Assembly: GCA_947168325.1 (NCBI GenBank)
Contig: CAMVLN010000025.1
Span: forward strand, 1 to 14,538
DNA length: 14,538 nucleotides
Direction: 5' to 3'
Origin: an uncultured Elusimicrobia bacterium
GTDB taxonomy: Bacteria > Elusimicrobiota > Endomicrobiia > Endomicrobiales > Endomicrobiaceae
This document shows positions 1 through 6,568 of the stretch, one piece after another. The position numbers and the translations under genes were made by a program. The notes beneath the pieces are model-generated. The model had not been told where the DNA came from. It did no database searches and saw only the letters and a list, made by a program, of their open reading frames with translations. How positions within the stretch are numbered: the stretch's first letter is position 1; every line of letters begins with the position of its first letter.

Positions 1-314
1 ATTTCTTCTTTTTTATTGTAAAAGCGATATCTCGCTGCTAAATAATGTATTTTATTTTCATTAAATTCTTTTTTATTTTTATTAAAATCTTTTATAATTT
101 TATTACTTTCGTTTGTGAAAAAAGCTGGACTTCTAGCATATCTGATAATATCTTGTATATTACAAACTTGTTCTATAATATCACAAGCTAAATCTATTTT
201 CTTTTTACCGATAAATTCTTTTTTCCAAGTATATAATGCCATACCTGCAATAATAACACCTGCTCCCATAATTACTAATGATAAAGATTCTTTAACTACA
301 TTAAATATTTCCAT
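1..314 (-). CDS. Small membrane protein of unknown function, partial (runs off the left edge)
   Basis: The frame is open from an ATG at 314-312 to the window edge, giving 104 codons with the C-terminus missing. The protein starts MEIFNVVKES. It has one strongly hydrophobic segment at about residues 11-28 (LSLVIMGAGVIIAGMALY), followed by a basic, probably cytoplasmic part (WKKEFIGKKK) with a helical look (IDLACDIIEQV) and the string RYARSP. I do not recognise a named family. The start lies inside the end of the upstream fic gene, sharing 14 bases (301-314) in another frame, so the two are probably translationally coupled. A GGAAGA sequence about 10 bases upstream may act as ribosome binding site. 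Codon use matches its neighbours. A rightward frame in the same place appears to be only a shadow. The gene itself is likely real; its function is unknown. Confidence 0.7.
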   Translation of the reverse strand, partial: MEIFNVVKESLSLVIMGAGVIIAGMALYTWKKEFIGKKKIDLACDIIEQVCNIQDIIRYARSPAFFTNESNKIIKDFNKNKKEFNENKIHYLAARYRFYNKKEE

Positions 315-1488
315 TGTTATTGTCTTCCGGTTTAATCCATCTTTCATTTAATACAAAGAAATTAATTTTATATTTTTGAGTTTCTTTATTTAACACTAAT
401 AAATTTTCCTCTAACAAAAACTTTAAATCTCTTTGTAATGTTCTTAAAGATAATTTTTCATATATTAATTTTAAATTTATATCTTCTAATATTTCTTTTT
501 CTGTAACTTCTTTGTTGGTATCAAGCATAATACTTAAAAAAACATATTGTCTTTGAGATATTTTATTAGTTTTCTTCAAATATAAAAGATATGTTTGCAA
601 AGATAATTCTGTAATAATAACATATATTTTTTTCCTAATTGTTTTTATTGATTCAAGTATTCCTTTTAAATAAAATAAAATAAAGGCACTAATATCATTA
701 TCTTTGTTTTTTAATACTTTTGAAAAAGTTATAAAGTATTCATCTATATTTTTATAATAATAGTTAGAAAGCATAGTATAAACAAACCTATAACCTGCAG
801 TTTTTAAAATATGTGCTTCTATAATACGGCTCGTCCTTCCGTTACCATCTCCAAAAGGATGTATTAATGCCAAAGACAAATGAGCAATACAAGCCCTAAA
901 TACAGGATGCATTTCCAATATTTCTTGAGAATTTATCCATGAAACGAATTCTTCCATTAAATTTTTTATATCTTCAAATATCCTTGGTGGAACATTTGTT
1001 CCTCCATGTGCTTGGTTACCAACAATTACTTTTGTGTTCCTGTATTGTCCGGGAATATTTGTTTCACTTTCCAATCTATCAGTTATAATTTTATGATAAT
1101 TTTTTATTAAATCTTGTGTTATTTCTGTTTTTGTATCTAAAACATTTATATCTTTTATAATGTTATATGCTGTTTTTAAATTTTGAATTTCTTTAACAAA
1201 TCTTTCTTTAGAAAAATTTGTTTTTTTATCTTCAACTATTTTATCAACATCTTCTTGAGTTAAAGAATTACCTTCAATAGCAGCTGTTGAAAATATAGAT
1301 TTCTTTATAAGTTCTTCTTCTATTTGAGATGCCATATTTGGCAATATAGGTATATATTTTATAGATTCAAATGCAACTAATACATCAACAAATTTTTTTG
1401 CAATTTCGCTATCTTTTTCATCATTAAATTTAGCACTAAATACAAAATTACCGGATTTAAATGTTGGTACTTTTTTTACTATATTCAT
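301..1488 (-). CDS. Fic-domain protein AMP-transferase, class II, with C-terminal winged helix
   Basis: Fic enzymes transfer AMP, or another nucleotide part, from a nucleotide onto hydroxyl groups of target proteins. The catalytic motif HPFGDGNGRTSR is complete at residues 210-221 (395-aa numbering). An inhibitory motif of the form [S/T]xxxE[G/N] (TAAIEG, 68-73) lies N-terminal of it, which makes this a class II Fic expected to be self-inhibited. The last ~85 residues (about 309-370 plus tail) look like a winged helix (SLRTLQRDLKFLLEENLL), so the protein may bind DNA. An upstream in-frame ATG at 1581 exists. I chose 1488 because GGAG sits 7 bases before it (1496-1499) and because the best promoter starts transcription near 1510, inside the longer frame. 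The gene overlaps a membrane-protein gene downstream by 14 bases. Targets are unknown. Confidence 0.9.
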   Translation of the reverse strand: MNIVKKVPTFKSGNFVFSAKFNDEKDSEIAKKFVDVLVAFESIKYIPILPNMASQIEEELIKKSIFSTAAIEGNSLTQEDVDKIVEDKKTNFSKERFVKEIQNLKTAYNIIKDINVLDTKTEITQDLIKNYHKIITDRLESETNIPGQYRNTKVIVGNQAHGGTNVPPRIFEDIKNLMEEFVSWINSQEILEMHPVFRACIAHLSLALIHPFGDGNGRTSRIIEAHILKTAGYRFVYTMLSNYYYKNIDEYFITFSKVLKNKDNDISAFILFYLKGILESIKTIRKKIYVIITELSLQTYLLYLKKTNKISQRQYVFLSIMLDTNKEVTEKEILEDINLKLIYEKLSLRTLQRDLKFLLEENLLVLNKETQKYKINFFVLNERWIKPEDNNNGNI

Positions 1489-1516
1489 AAAATTACTCCA
1501 ATGTTTTCGTGTATTT

Positions 1517-1545
1517 AGTATAATATATTTATATATATCTGTCAA
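1517..1545 (-). promoter_or_regulatory. Near-consensus sigma70-type promoter of the Fic gene
   Basis: On the minus strand, TTGACA (1545-1540) is followed by exactly 17 bases and TATACT (1522-1517). Transcription would begin near 1510, about 20 bases before the ATG at 1488, just far enough to include the GGAG ribosome binding site. The -35 box is itself part of the 12-bp repeat array described next. Confidence 0.65.
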
Positions 1546-1673
1546 TATTTTTATCAATTGTTTTGTCGTTACTTTTGTCAAATAAATAATTTATTGATTT
1601 TTCAATGTTTTACATTTATTTTAATATCAAATTTACATTAATTTTGTCATAATTTTTGTCAAGTATTTTGTCA
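1537..1673 (-). repeat. 12-bp-spaced TGACAAAA repeats upstream of and into the Fic promoter
   Basis: Read on the minus strand, the octamer TGACAAAA occurs exactly at 1666-1673, 1654-1661 and 1642-1649. A second group lies at 1573-1580 (exact), 1561-1568 (CGACAAAA), 1549-1556 (TGATAAAA) and 1537-1544 (TGACAGAT, overlapping the -35 box). Within each group the step is exactly 12 bp; the groups are 69 bp apart from start to start. Regular short direct repeats ending on a -35 box look like an operator for a cooperatively binding regulator, possibly the Fic protein's own winged helix. The repeats and spacing are seen; the operator role is inferred. Confidence 0.6.
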
Positions 1674-1789
1674 AATATAACTTGTTAGATTTTATACCCT
1701 AATTTATTCAAGTTTTCTTTTATTTCTTTTTAAGTTCATCGTGGTTTTTAAGCATATTTGAAAGTTCGGTTGTTAACCTTTATATTATT

Positions 1790-1843
1790 TTATACTTTAA
1801 TAAATAAAGAGTATAATGTAGTAGAATTAACATAAATAGGAGA
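1790..1843 (+). promoter_or_regulatory. Promoter region and ribosome binding site of the flavodoxin-fold gene
   Basis: A perfect TATAAT (1812-1817) precedes the AGGAGA ribosome binding site (1838-1843) and the ATG at 1851. The -35 is poor. The -10 lies in one arm of an inverted repeat, TTATACT (1790-1796) and AGTATAA (1810-1816), which could be an operator or just two overlapping -10 elements in AT-rich DNA. An alternative pair, TTGTTA (1770-1775) and TATACT (1791-1796), has a spacer of only 15. Confidence 0.4.
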
Positions 1844-1850
1844 TATTTTT

Positions 1851-2396
1851 ATGAAAAAAGTTTTGATAATTTCTACAAGTTTAAGAAATGGTGCAAATTC
1901 TGAAATTCTTGCACATGAAGCAGAAAAAGGAGCAAAAGAAAAAGGACATAGTGTTGATTTTATATCTTTAAAAGGTAAAGAAATAAAGTACTGTGTAGGT
2001 TGTATGGCTTGCCAAAAGATAGGACATTGTGTAATAAAAGATGATGCAAATGCAATAACCGAAAAAATAAAAAGTAGTGAAGTTATTATTTGGGTAACAC
2101 CTGTTTATTATTATGAAATGGCAGGTCAAATGAAAACTTTAATAGACAGAGCAAATTCTCTTTTTGTAGCTGACTATAAATTTAAAGAAGTGTATGTAAT
2201 AACAACTTCTGGAGAACAAGATAATGATGGTACTATAATTAAAAGAGTTCTTGCCGGAGTTCAAGGATGGATAGATTGTTTTAAAAATGTAAAACTTTGT
2301 GGATGGGTTTCAGGTGGAGGATTAAATAATCCAAATGAAGCAAAAAACAATGAAGAAATTTTAAAACAAGCATATGAGCTAGGAAAGAAAATATAA
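1851..2396 (+). CDS. Flavodoxin-fold, iron-sulfur-flavoprotein-like NAD(P)H/FMN oxidoreductase
   Basis: This 181-aa protein has the NADPH-dependent FMN reductase/flavodoxin fold. The first strand and phosphate loop for FMN are at residues 3-17 (VLIISTSLRNGANS), and the second flavin loop is near 83-92 (TPVYYYEMAG) followed by MKTLIDR. Cysteines 48, 51, 54 and 60 form C-x2-C-x2-C-x5-C, which matches the compact cluster-binding motif of archaeal and anaerobic iron-sulfur flavoproteins. A 4Fe-4S cluster as well as FMN is therefore possible, although many cluster-free relatives keep part of the motif. Such proteins usually pass electrons or reduce oxygen species and quinones in anaerobes. Start supported by AGGAGA 7 bases upstream. 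It stands alone in its direction. A second, broken gene of the same type lies at 4855-5363. Confidence 0.85.
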   Translation: MKKVLIISTSLRNGANSEILAHEAEKGAKEKGHSVDFISLKGKEIKYCVGCMACQKIGHCVIKDDANAITEKIKSSEVIIWVTPVYYYEMAGQMKTLIDRANSLFVADYKFKEVYVITTSGEQDNDGTIIKRVLAGVQGWIDCFKNVKLCGWVSGGGLNNPNEAKNNEEILKQAYELGKKI

Positions 2397-2506
2397 AATA
2401 TGTATTAAAAATGTTCTGGCATTTGCAGATATTGTTCGTTTGCATGTTTTGTAACTCTGCAATCGTTGTGCCCAAAAAGAATTAAAATAAATTATCTATT
2501 ATCTTT

Positions 2507-3577
2507 TTAAATTTCATGTGGTTTACCTATAGTTAAAACTAACAATTCTTTATTTGCTTGTTTTGATGCTTTCTGTTCCACATGCAAAGGTTCATCCCAA
2601 GAATGTTTTGATAATGTAAATTTTAAATGATGAACTGTAATATATTTTTTTGCATTAAGTTCTTGCATTATAAGTCCAAGTTCTTCAGGCATTGTATGTA
2701 TTTGGTTCCAATCTTGATTATATTGCCCATTTTCTAATATTGCTAAATCTATATTAGGAAAATGTGTGCCTATATACTTAAAGTGTGGACCATAACCAGA
2801 ATCGCCACCTATATAAACTTTTTTACCGTTAGCAAATTCTACAACAAACGATGCCCACAAAGTTTTGTTCCTAAAAAAACTTCTTCCAGAAAAATGTCTT
2901 GCAGGCAAACAATAAAATTTTGTAGCATCAATTTCTATATCTTTGTACCAATCAAGTTCTGTAATTTTATTTAAATTAACTTTCCAATATTGAAGATGTT
3001 CACCTACACCTAACGGAACAACTATATTTTCAACTTTATTATGTATTTGTTTAATAGTAGCATAATCTAAATGATCCCAATGGTCATGAGATAGGACAAG
3101 AAAATCAATCTCTGGAATATCAATAGGTTTATAAATATCTGAACCAGGGTATGGTTTATTTATAAATTTTACAGGAGAACCTTGTATAAGTACAGGATCA
3201 ACCAAAATTTTTATTCCATTAACTTGTAACAAATAAGAAGAATGACCAAACCAAACAATAAAATCTTTATCTTTTGGTAAAGAATTTAAATCTGTTTTTA
3301 CTGATACAATAGGCTGTGAAGGTTCTGTATTTTTAGGTTTATTTGTTAAAAATTTACACATTGCTTTAAACGAACTTGTTTTACCGGTCATAATAGTGGT
3401 TGGCAACTCATTTTGGAATTGTCCGTTCTTATAGTTAGGAGATTTTTTTATCCGCTCTAATCTTTCACCACTAGGTAATTTTCCAAAACTTTTTTGATTT
3501 ATAAAAGCTATAATACCTAAAACAACAAGTAAAAAAATATAACATAAAATAATCATAATTCTTTTAAACTTTTTCAT
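2507..3577 (-). CDS. Membrane-anchored MBL-fold hydrolase, NAPE-PLD/RomA-like
   Basis: A 356-aa metallo-beta-lactamase-fold hydrolase. Residues 7-26 form one hydrophobic N-terminal segment after a basic start (MKKFKR), so the enzyme is probably anchored in the inner membrane with its domain outside. The metal-binding signature SHDHWDH is at 163-169. Further likely ligands are H228 (in PARHFSGR), D259 (in GGDSG) and H316/H317 (in TVHHLKF). GHSSYLL near 111-117 and the PARHFSGR string are typical of the UlaG/RomA/NAPE-PLD branch, which cleaves phosphoesters or phosphodiesters; the true substrate is unknown. The gene follows the aldo/keto reductase gene by 16 bases and is probably co-transcribed. 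No strong Shine-Dalgarno precedes the start, which also suggests dependence on upstream translation. Confidence 0.85.
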   Translation of the reverse strand: MKKFKRIMIILCYIFLLVVLGIIAFINQKSFGKLPSGERLERIKKSPNYKNGQFQNELPTTIMTGKTSSFKAMCKFLTNKPKNTEPSQPIVSVKTDLNSLPKDKDFIVWFGHSSYLLQVNGIKILVDPVLIQGSPVKFINKPYPGSDIYKPIDIPEIDFLVLSHDHWDHLDYATIKQIHNKVENIVVPLGVGEHLQYWKVNLNKITELDWYKDIEIDATKFYCLPARHFSGRSFFRNKTLWASFVVEFANGKKVYIGGDSGYGPHFKYIGTHFPNIDLAILENGQYNQDWNQIHTMPEELGLIMQELNAKKYITVHHLKFTLSKHSWDEPLHVEQKASKQANKELLVLTIGKPHEI

Positions 3578-3593
3578 AAGTAAAGTTTTCGTT

Positions 3594-4844
3594 TTAACCT
3601 TTCAATTGTTTATAAAGATTATCAACATCTTTTAACAAGTTAGGAATATCAAGTTTTTGTGGACATTTTGTTTTACATAATCCACAATTTATACATTTAT
3701 CAGCTCTGTGTTCTTCGGGTATTTGTTCATAAGCCATAGTAAATTGCCAATCTCTATATTTTGTTCCATTTTTATGTTGGTTATACATTGAAAAGATTTT
3801 AGGTATTTCTATACCTACAGGGCAATCTATACAATATTTACATCCTGTACATGCAATTGCTCCAGCCATTTTATACTCTTCCATTGCTTTTGCATATACT
3901 TGTTGTTCTTGTTCATCTAATGGTTTAAAATTTGTAAAAGTTTTAACATTATCTTGTAATTGTTCAATATTGCTCATACCGCTTAAAATGCATAAAATAT
4001 TAGGCATACTACCAACATATCTTAAACCCCAAGAAGATAAACTTACATCTTGGGCTGCTTGTTTTAATGTATTTGCAGAAGTTTCATTTAATGTAGAAAG
4101 TTGACCACCCCTTAACGGATTCATAACTACTACTTGTAAACCATTATCTTGAGCTATTTTATATTGTGTTTTTGCATCTACCATTTCCCAATCTATAGCA
4201 TTTACTTGAAGTTGGCAAAAATCCCATTTATATTTTTTTACAACTTCTTCTAATAATTCTGGTGTATCATGAAAAGAAAAACCTAAATATTTTATTTTAC
4301 CTTCTTGCTTTTTCTTGTTTAAAAAATCATAAATATCATATTTGTTTAATATAGCATAAGTGTATGAGTTTACACTATGTGCTAAATAGAAATCAAAATA
4401 CTCTGTTTGACACTTTTTTAATTGTTCTTCAAATATTTGTTCTGCCTGTTGTTTACTTTGAATTATAGATAGAGGCATTTTTGTTACAAAATAAAAACTG
4501 TTTCTTGGATATTTTTTTAATGCTTTACCCATAGCTTTTTCGGATTCTCCTCTATGATAGAAATATGCAGTATCGTAATAATTTATTCCGTGTTCCATTG
4601 CATAATCTACCATTTCTTCTACTTTTTTTTGGTCTATATCAGTTTCTACTTCATTTAATATAGGTAATCTCATTGCACCAAAACCAAGTAAAGAAATTTC
4701 TTCTTTTTTCCCTTTTAAAAATTTTCTTGTTGAAACTTTATCAACTAAACTTTTTGTTGTTTTTGCTACTTTTCTACATGCTGATAATACCACTGCACCT
4801 ATTGTGGTAAACATTGCTGATTTTAAAAATTGTCTTCTGTTCAT
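3594..4844 (-). CDS. Exported aldo/keto reductase with two C-terminal 4Fe-4S motifs
   Basis: A 416-aa aldo/keto reductase fused to a ferredoxin-like tail. The N-terminus MNRRQFLKSA has a twin-arginine pattern, a hydrophobic stretch and then LSAC (20-23), a plausible lipobox, so the protein may be a Tat-exported lipoprotein. The catalytic tetrad can be placed at D91, Y96, K122 and H156 of the (alpha/beta)8 barrel. The tail carries CTGCKYCIDCP (332-342) and CINCGLCKTKCP (384-395), each able to hold a 4Fe-4S cluster. Substrate unknown; this family with Fe-S tails is common in anaerobes. Start supported by GAGG about 7 bases upstream. It lies 10 bases after the broken flavodoxin gene and 16 bases before the MBL hydrolase, so it was probably the middle of a redox operon. 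Confidence 0.87.
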   Translation of the reverse strand: MNRRQFLKSAMFTTIGAVVLSACRKVAKTTKSLVDKVSTRKFLKGKKEEISLLGFGAMRLPILNEVETDIDQKKVEEMVDYAMEHGINYYDTAYFYHRGESEKAMGKALKKYPRNSFYFVTKMPLSIIQSKQQAEQIFEEQLKKCQTEYFDFYLAHSVNSYTYAILNKYDIYDFLNKKKQEGKIKYLGFSFHDTPELLEEVVKKYKWDFCQLQVNAIDWEMVDAKTQYKIAQDNGLQVVVMNPLRGGQLSTLNETSANTLKQAAQDVSLSSWGLRYVGSMPNILCILSGMSNIEQLQDNVKTFTNFKPLDEQEQQVYAKAMEEYKMAGAIACTGCKYCIDCPVGIEIPKIFSMYNQHKNGTKYRDWQFTMAYEQIPEEHRADKCINCGLCKTKCPQKLDIPNLLKDVDNLYKQLKG

Positions 4845-4854
4845 AAAAAATCCT

Positions 4855-5363
4855 CTATTTAATATTTTCCCCTAATTTTTTTGCTTCATTTTCCTTATTT
4901 CTGCCAAGAACCATACCTAAATCTTTCCATCCAAGATATTTAATATAAATATTGTATTGAACTAGTGCCATTGAATAAATATTTCCTCTTGCTGTCATTA
5001 ATAAAACACAATATTTTTTATATCTAAATCCTTCTTTTATAGTAATCCACCCAAACATTATATCTATAACTTTTTTTAATTCAGCCGTAAATGTCCCACA
5101 ATATTCGGTGAAGCAAAAACAATAACATCAGTCTAATTTAAATCTTCATAAATTATTTTCATTTCATCGTTTTTTTGAACACATCTTTTATGTGTGTTCA
5201 TACAGATATCACAACCTAAACAATAATTTATACTCATATTATGAATAAAATGTTCCCTTACTTCATTTCCTGAATTCTTTGTACATTATGGAAAAGAATC
5301 AATTAATGATGATGTGTATCCTTTTTTTCTAGAACTTCCGTTTAATATAAGTATTTTTTCAAT
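4855..5363 (-). pseudogene. Broken flavodoxin-family (iron-sulfur-flavoprotein-like) gene
   Basis: Reading leftward from 5363, the sequence encodes EKILILNGSSRKKGYTSS (first FMN loop), then a TAA at 5288-5286, then CLGCDICMNTHKRC (C-x2-C-x2-C-x6-C), then a TAG at 5135-5133 and TDVIVFASP. A one-base shift near 5105 leads to YCGTFTAELKKVIDIMFGW, after which the frame stays open to the TAG at 4857-4855 with a normal family ending (DLGMVLGRNKENEAKKLG). A GGAG site (5372-5375) remains at the right distance, but the start now reads ATT (or an out-of-frame TTG). Two stops, one frameshift and a lost start make it a pseudogene. About 170 codons would be full length. It was the gene just before the aldo/keto reductase. 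Only its last 67 codons form an uninterrupted frame. Confidence 0.85.
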
Positions 5364-5463
5364 ATATTATTCTCCAACAATTTTACATTCTGATTTTACT
5401 GAGTATTGAGTATATTAATATAATTTAAAATTTTTTTCAAATTAACAATTTCAATAAACTCTA

Positions 5464-5633
5464 TCACTTTATATTAACATGTTCAACTACATCTATTTTA
5501 CCTAAAGAAATAATACATACTGGAATTAGTATAATTACAAAAACGACAATAAAAATTTATTAAAACTAAAAAGTAATATTGATACAACAACAATAAAAAA
5601 CTTTTCTTTTTTAATGGTTTTAACTAAAGACAC
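5464..5633 (-). pseudogene. Possible remnant of a small membrane protein gene
   Basis: From a GTG at 5633 a leftward frame reads SLVKTIKKEKFFIVVVSILL and stops after 32 codons. Allowing a one-base shift near 5555 it continues as FIVVFVIILIPVCIISLGKI, then DVVEHVNIK and a TGA at 5466-5464. The result would be about 56 residues with two hydrophobic segments after a basic start. No ribosome binding site is visible and I do not recognise a family. It lies between two clear pseudogenes on the same strand, which favours a decayed gene, but AT-rich non-coding DNA can also produce hydrophobic frames. Confidence 0.3.
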
Positions 5634-5674
5634 AATATGCTTATACTATTATCTGTTTAAAAGACTAACATGAA

Positions 5675-6407
5675 TTAACAGATGAGACTTATCGCACATT
5701 TATTGACCCTTTTTACTAATATAAAACTTAATAATATAATTATTTCATCAATGAATGGTAGTCTCTCTAACATTTTCTTTGGTCTTATTACAATTCTTGA
5801 CATTGGTTCTTCTACCGTTAAACTTACAACATTAAAGTTATTGTTTGTATCTTTTATTACCCTTACGACTTCCGATATTTTCATTCCGTCTGGAACAACA
5901 CCAACTGCCGCAAAAATTTCATTTTGGTCTAAAACATCCATATCAAAATGAATTAAAATATTTTTTGCCCCTGTTTTTTTATCCATTCAATAATTCTATT
6001 GCTATTTTTTGAAACTTCTTCAGATGTTAAATGTTTTATTCCATATTCAATTTGTCTGTCTTTTATTTGTTGTCTTTCCCAATCTCTTATAAACCGATAA
6101 AAATGATTTTATCGGCAGGAATTTTTGCAGGTAATTATGAAACAATATCATTCCAACCTTTGTTATTTTCTTTACTCATAATTGCGGTAACTACCATTGC
6201 ATGATAGCCATTATATTTTTTATCATATGGCAGAGTTATATCAGTGTGTATATCTATCCATACAAGTGCTTTGTTATATTTTTCAGCCAAATAAGTAAAT
6301 TGTACAATGCTAACTGAACATTCGCCAACCAATACATATAAAAGAAGAATTATAGTAGAAAGTTTTTTTAATAATAATTTTCTACCTCTTATCTTCAGTT
6401 TCTTTAA
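5675..6407 (-). pseudogene. Broken arginase/agmatinase-family (ureohydrolase) gene
   Basis: Leftward translation shows most of an arginase-fold protein in pieces. VLVGECSVSIVQFTYLAEKY is followed by VWIDIHTD (the family's metal-binding DAHxD site) and NGYHAMVV. A TAA stands at 6137-6135, then LPAKIPADKIIFIGL and another TAA at 6089-6087. After a frameshift comes RDWERQQIKDRQIEYGIKHL to RIIEWIKK, and after a one-base loss in an A-run near 5980 TGAKNILIHFDMDVLD (the FDxDxxDP site, with P changed to Q). LTVEEPMSRIVIRPKKMLER is a normal C-terminal part. The last ~25 residues before the stop at 5675 look like read-through past a lost stop. The N-terminal third is unrecognisable. An active enzyme would hydrolyse a guanidino or formimino compound; this copy cannot. 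Confidence 0.8.
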
Positions 6408-6545
6408 TTAGAGTACAATTTTTGTATAACTTAAATTAAAAAATATTTATAAGTTTTTATAAGTAAAAGTTATAAAATACATCTTTCACTAAAAATATGT
6501 ATTTACTTAAAAGGTTTTATTTTGTAAAATCTCCCAACTGTAACA

Positions 6546-6561
6546 TATAAATTTGTTAGGA
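6546..6561 (+). promoter_or_regulatory. Ribosome binding site of corA and possible -10 element
   Basis: AGGA at 6558-6561 lies 7 bases before the ATG at 6569 and supports that start. TATAAA (6546-6551) with TTGTAA 18 bases further up (6522-6527) resembles a promoter, but transcription would start almost at the ribosome binding site, so the real promoter may be further upstream in the 6410-6520 region. Confidence 0.35.
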
Positions 6562-6568
6562 TAGTATT

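Noticed and set aside
115..351. Rightward 78-aa frame
   Set aside because: It lies antisense to the partial membrane-protein gene and the end of fic, has no ribosome binding site and no recognisable features.
1490..1680. CRISPR array or replication iterons
   Set aside because: Units are only 8 bp with 4-bp gaps, there are no spacers of CRISPR length, and no replication initiator gene is nearby.
2281..2475. Leftward 64-aa frame antisense to the flavodoxin-fold gene
   Set aside because: Mostly overlaps the coding end of the intact gene on the other strand and lacks a ribosome binding site.
6094..6115. Perfect 9-bp inverted repeat CCGATAAAA/TTTTATCGG with a 4-base loop
   Set aside because: It falls inside the arginase pseudogene and encodes the family-typical ADKIIFIG string, so the symmetry is explained by former coding; no T-run follows.
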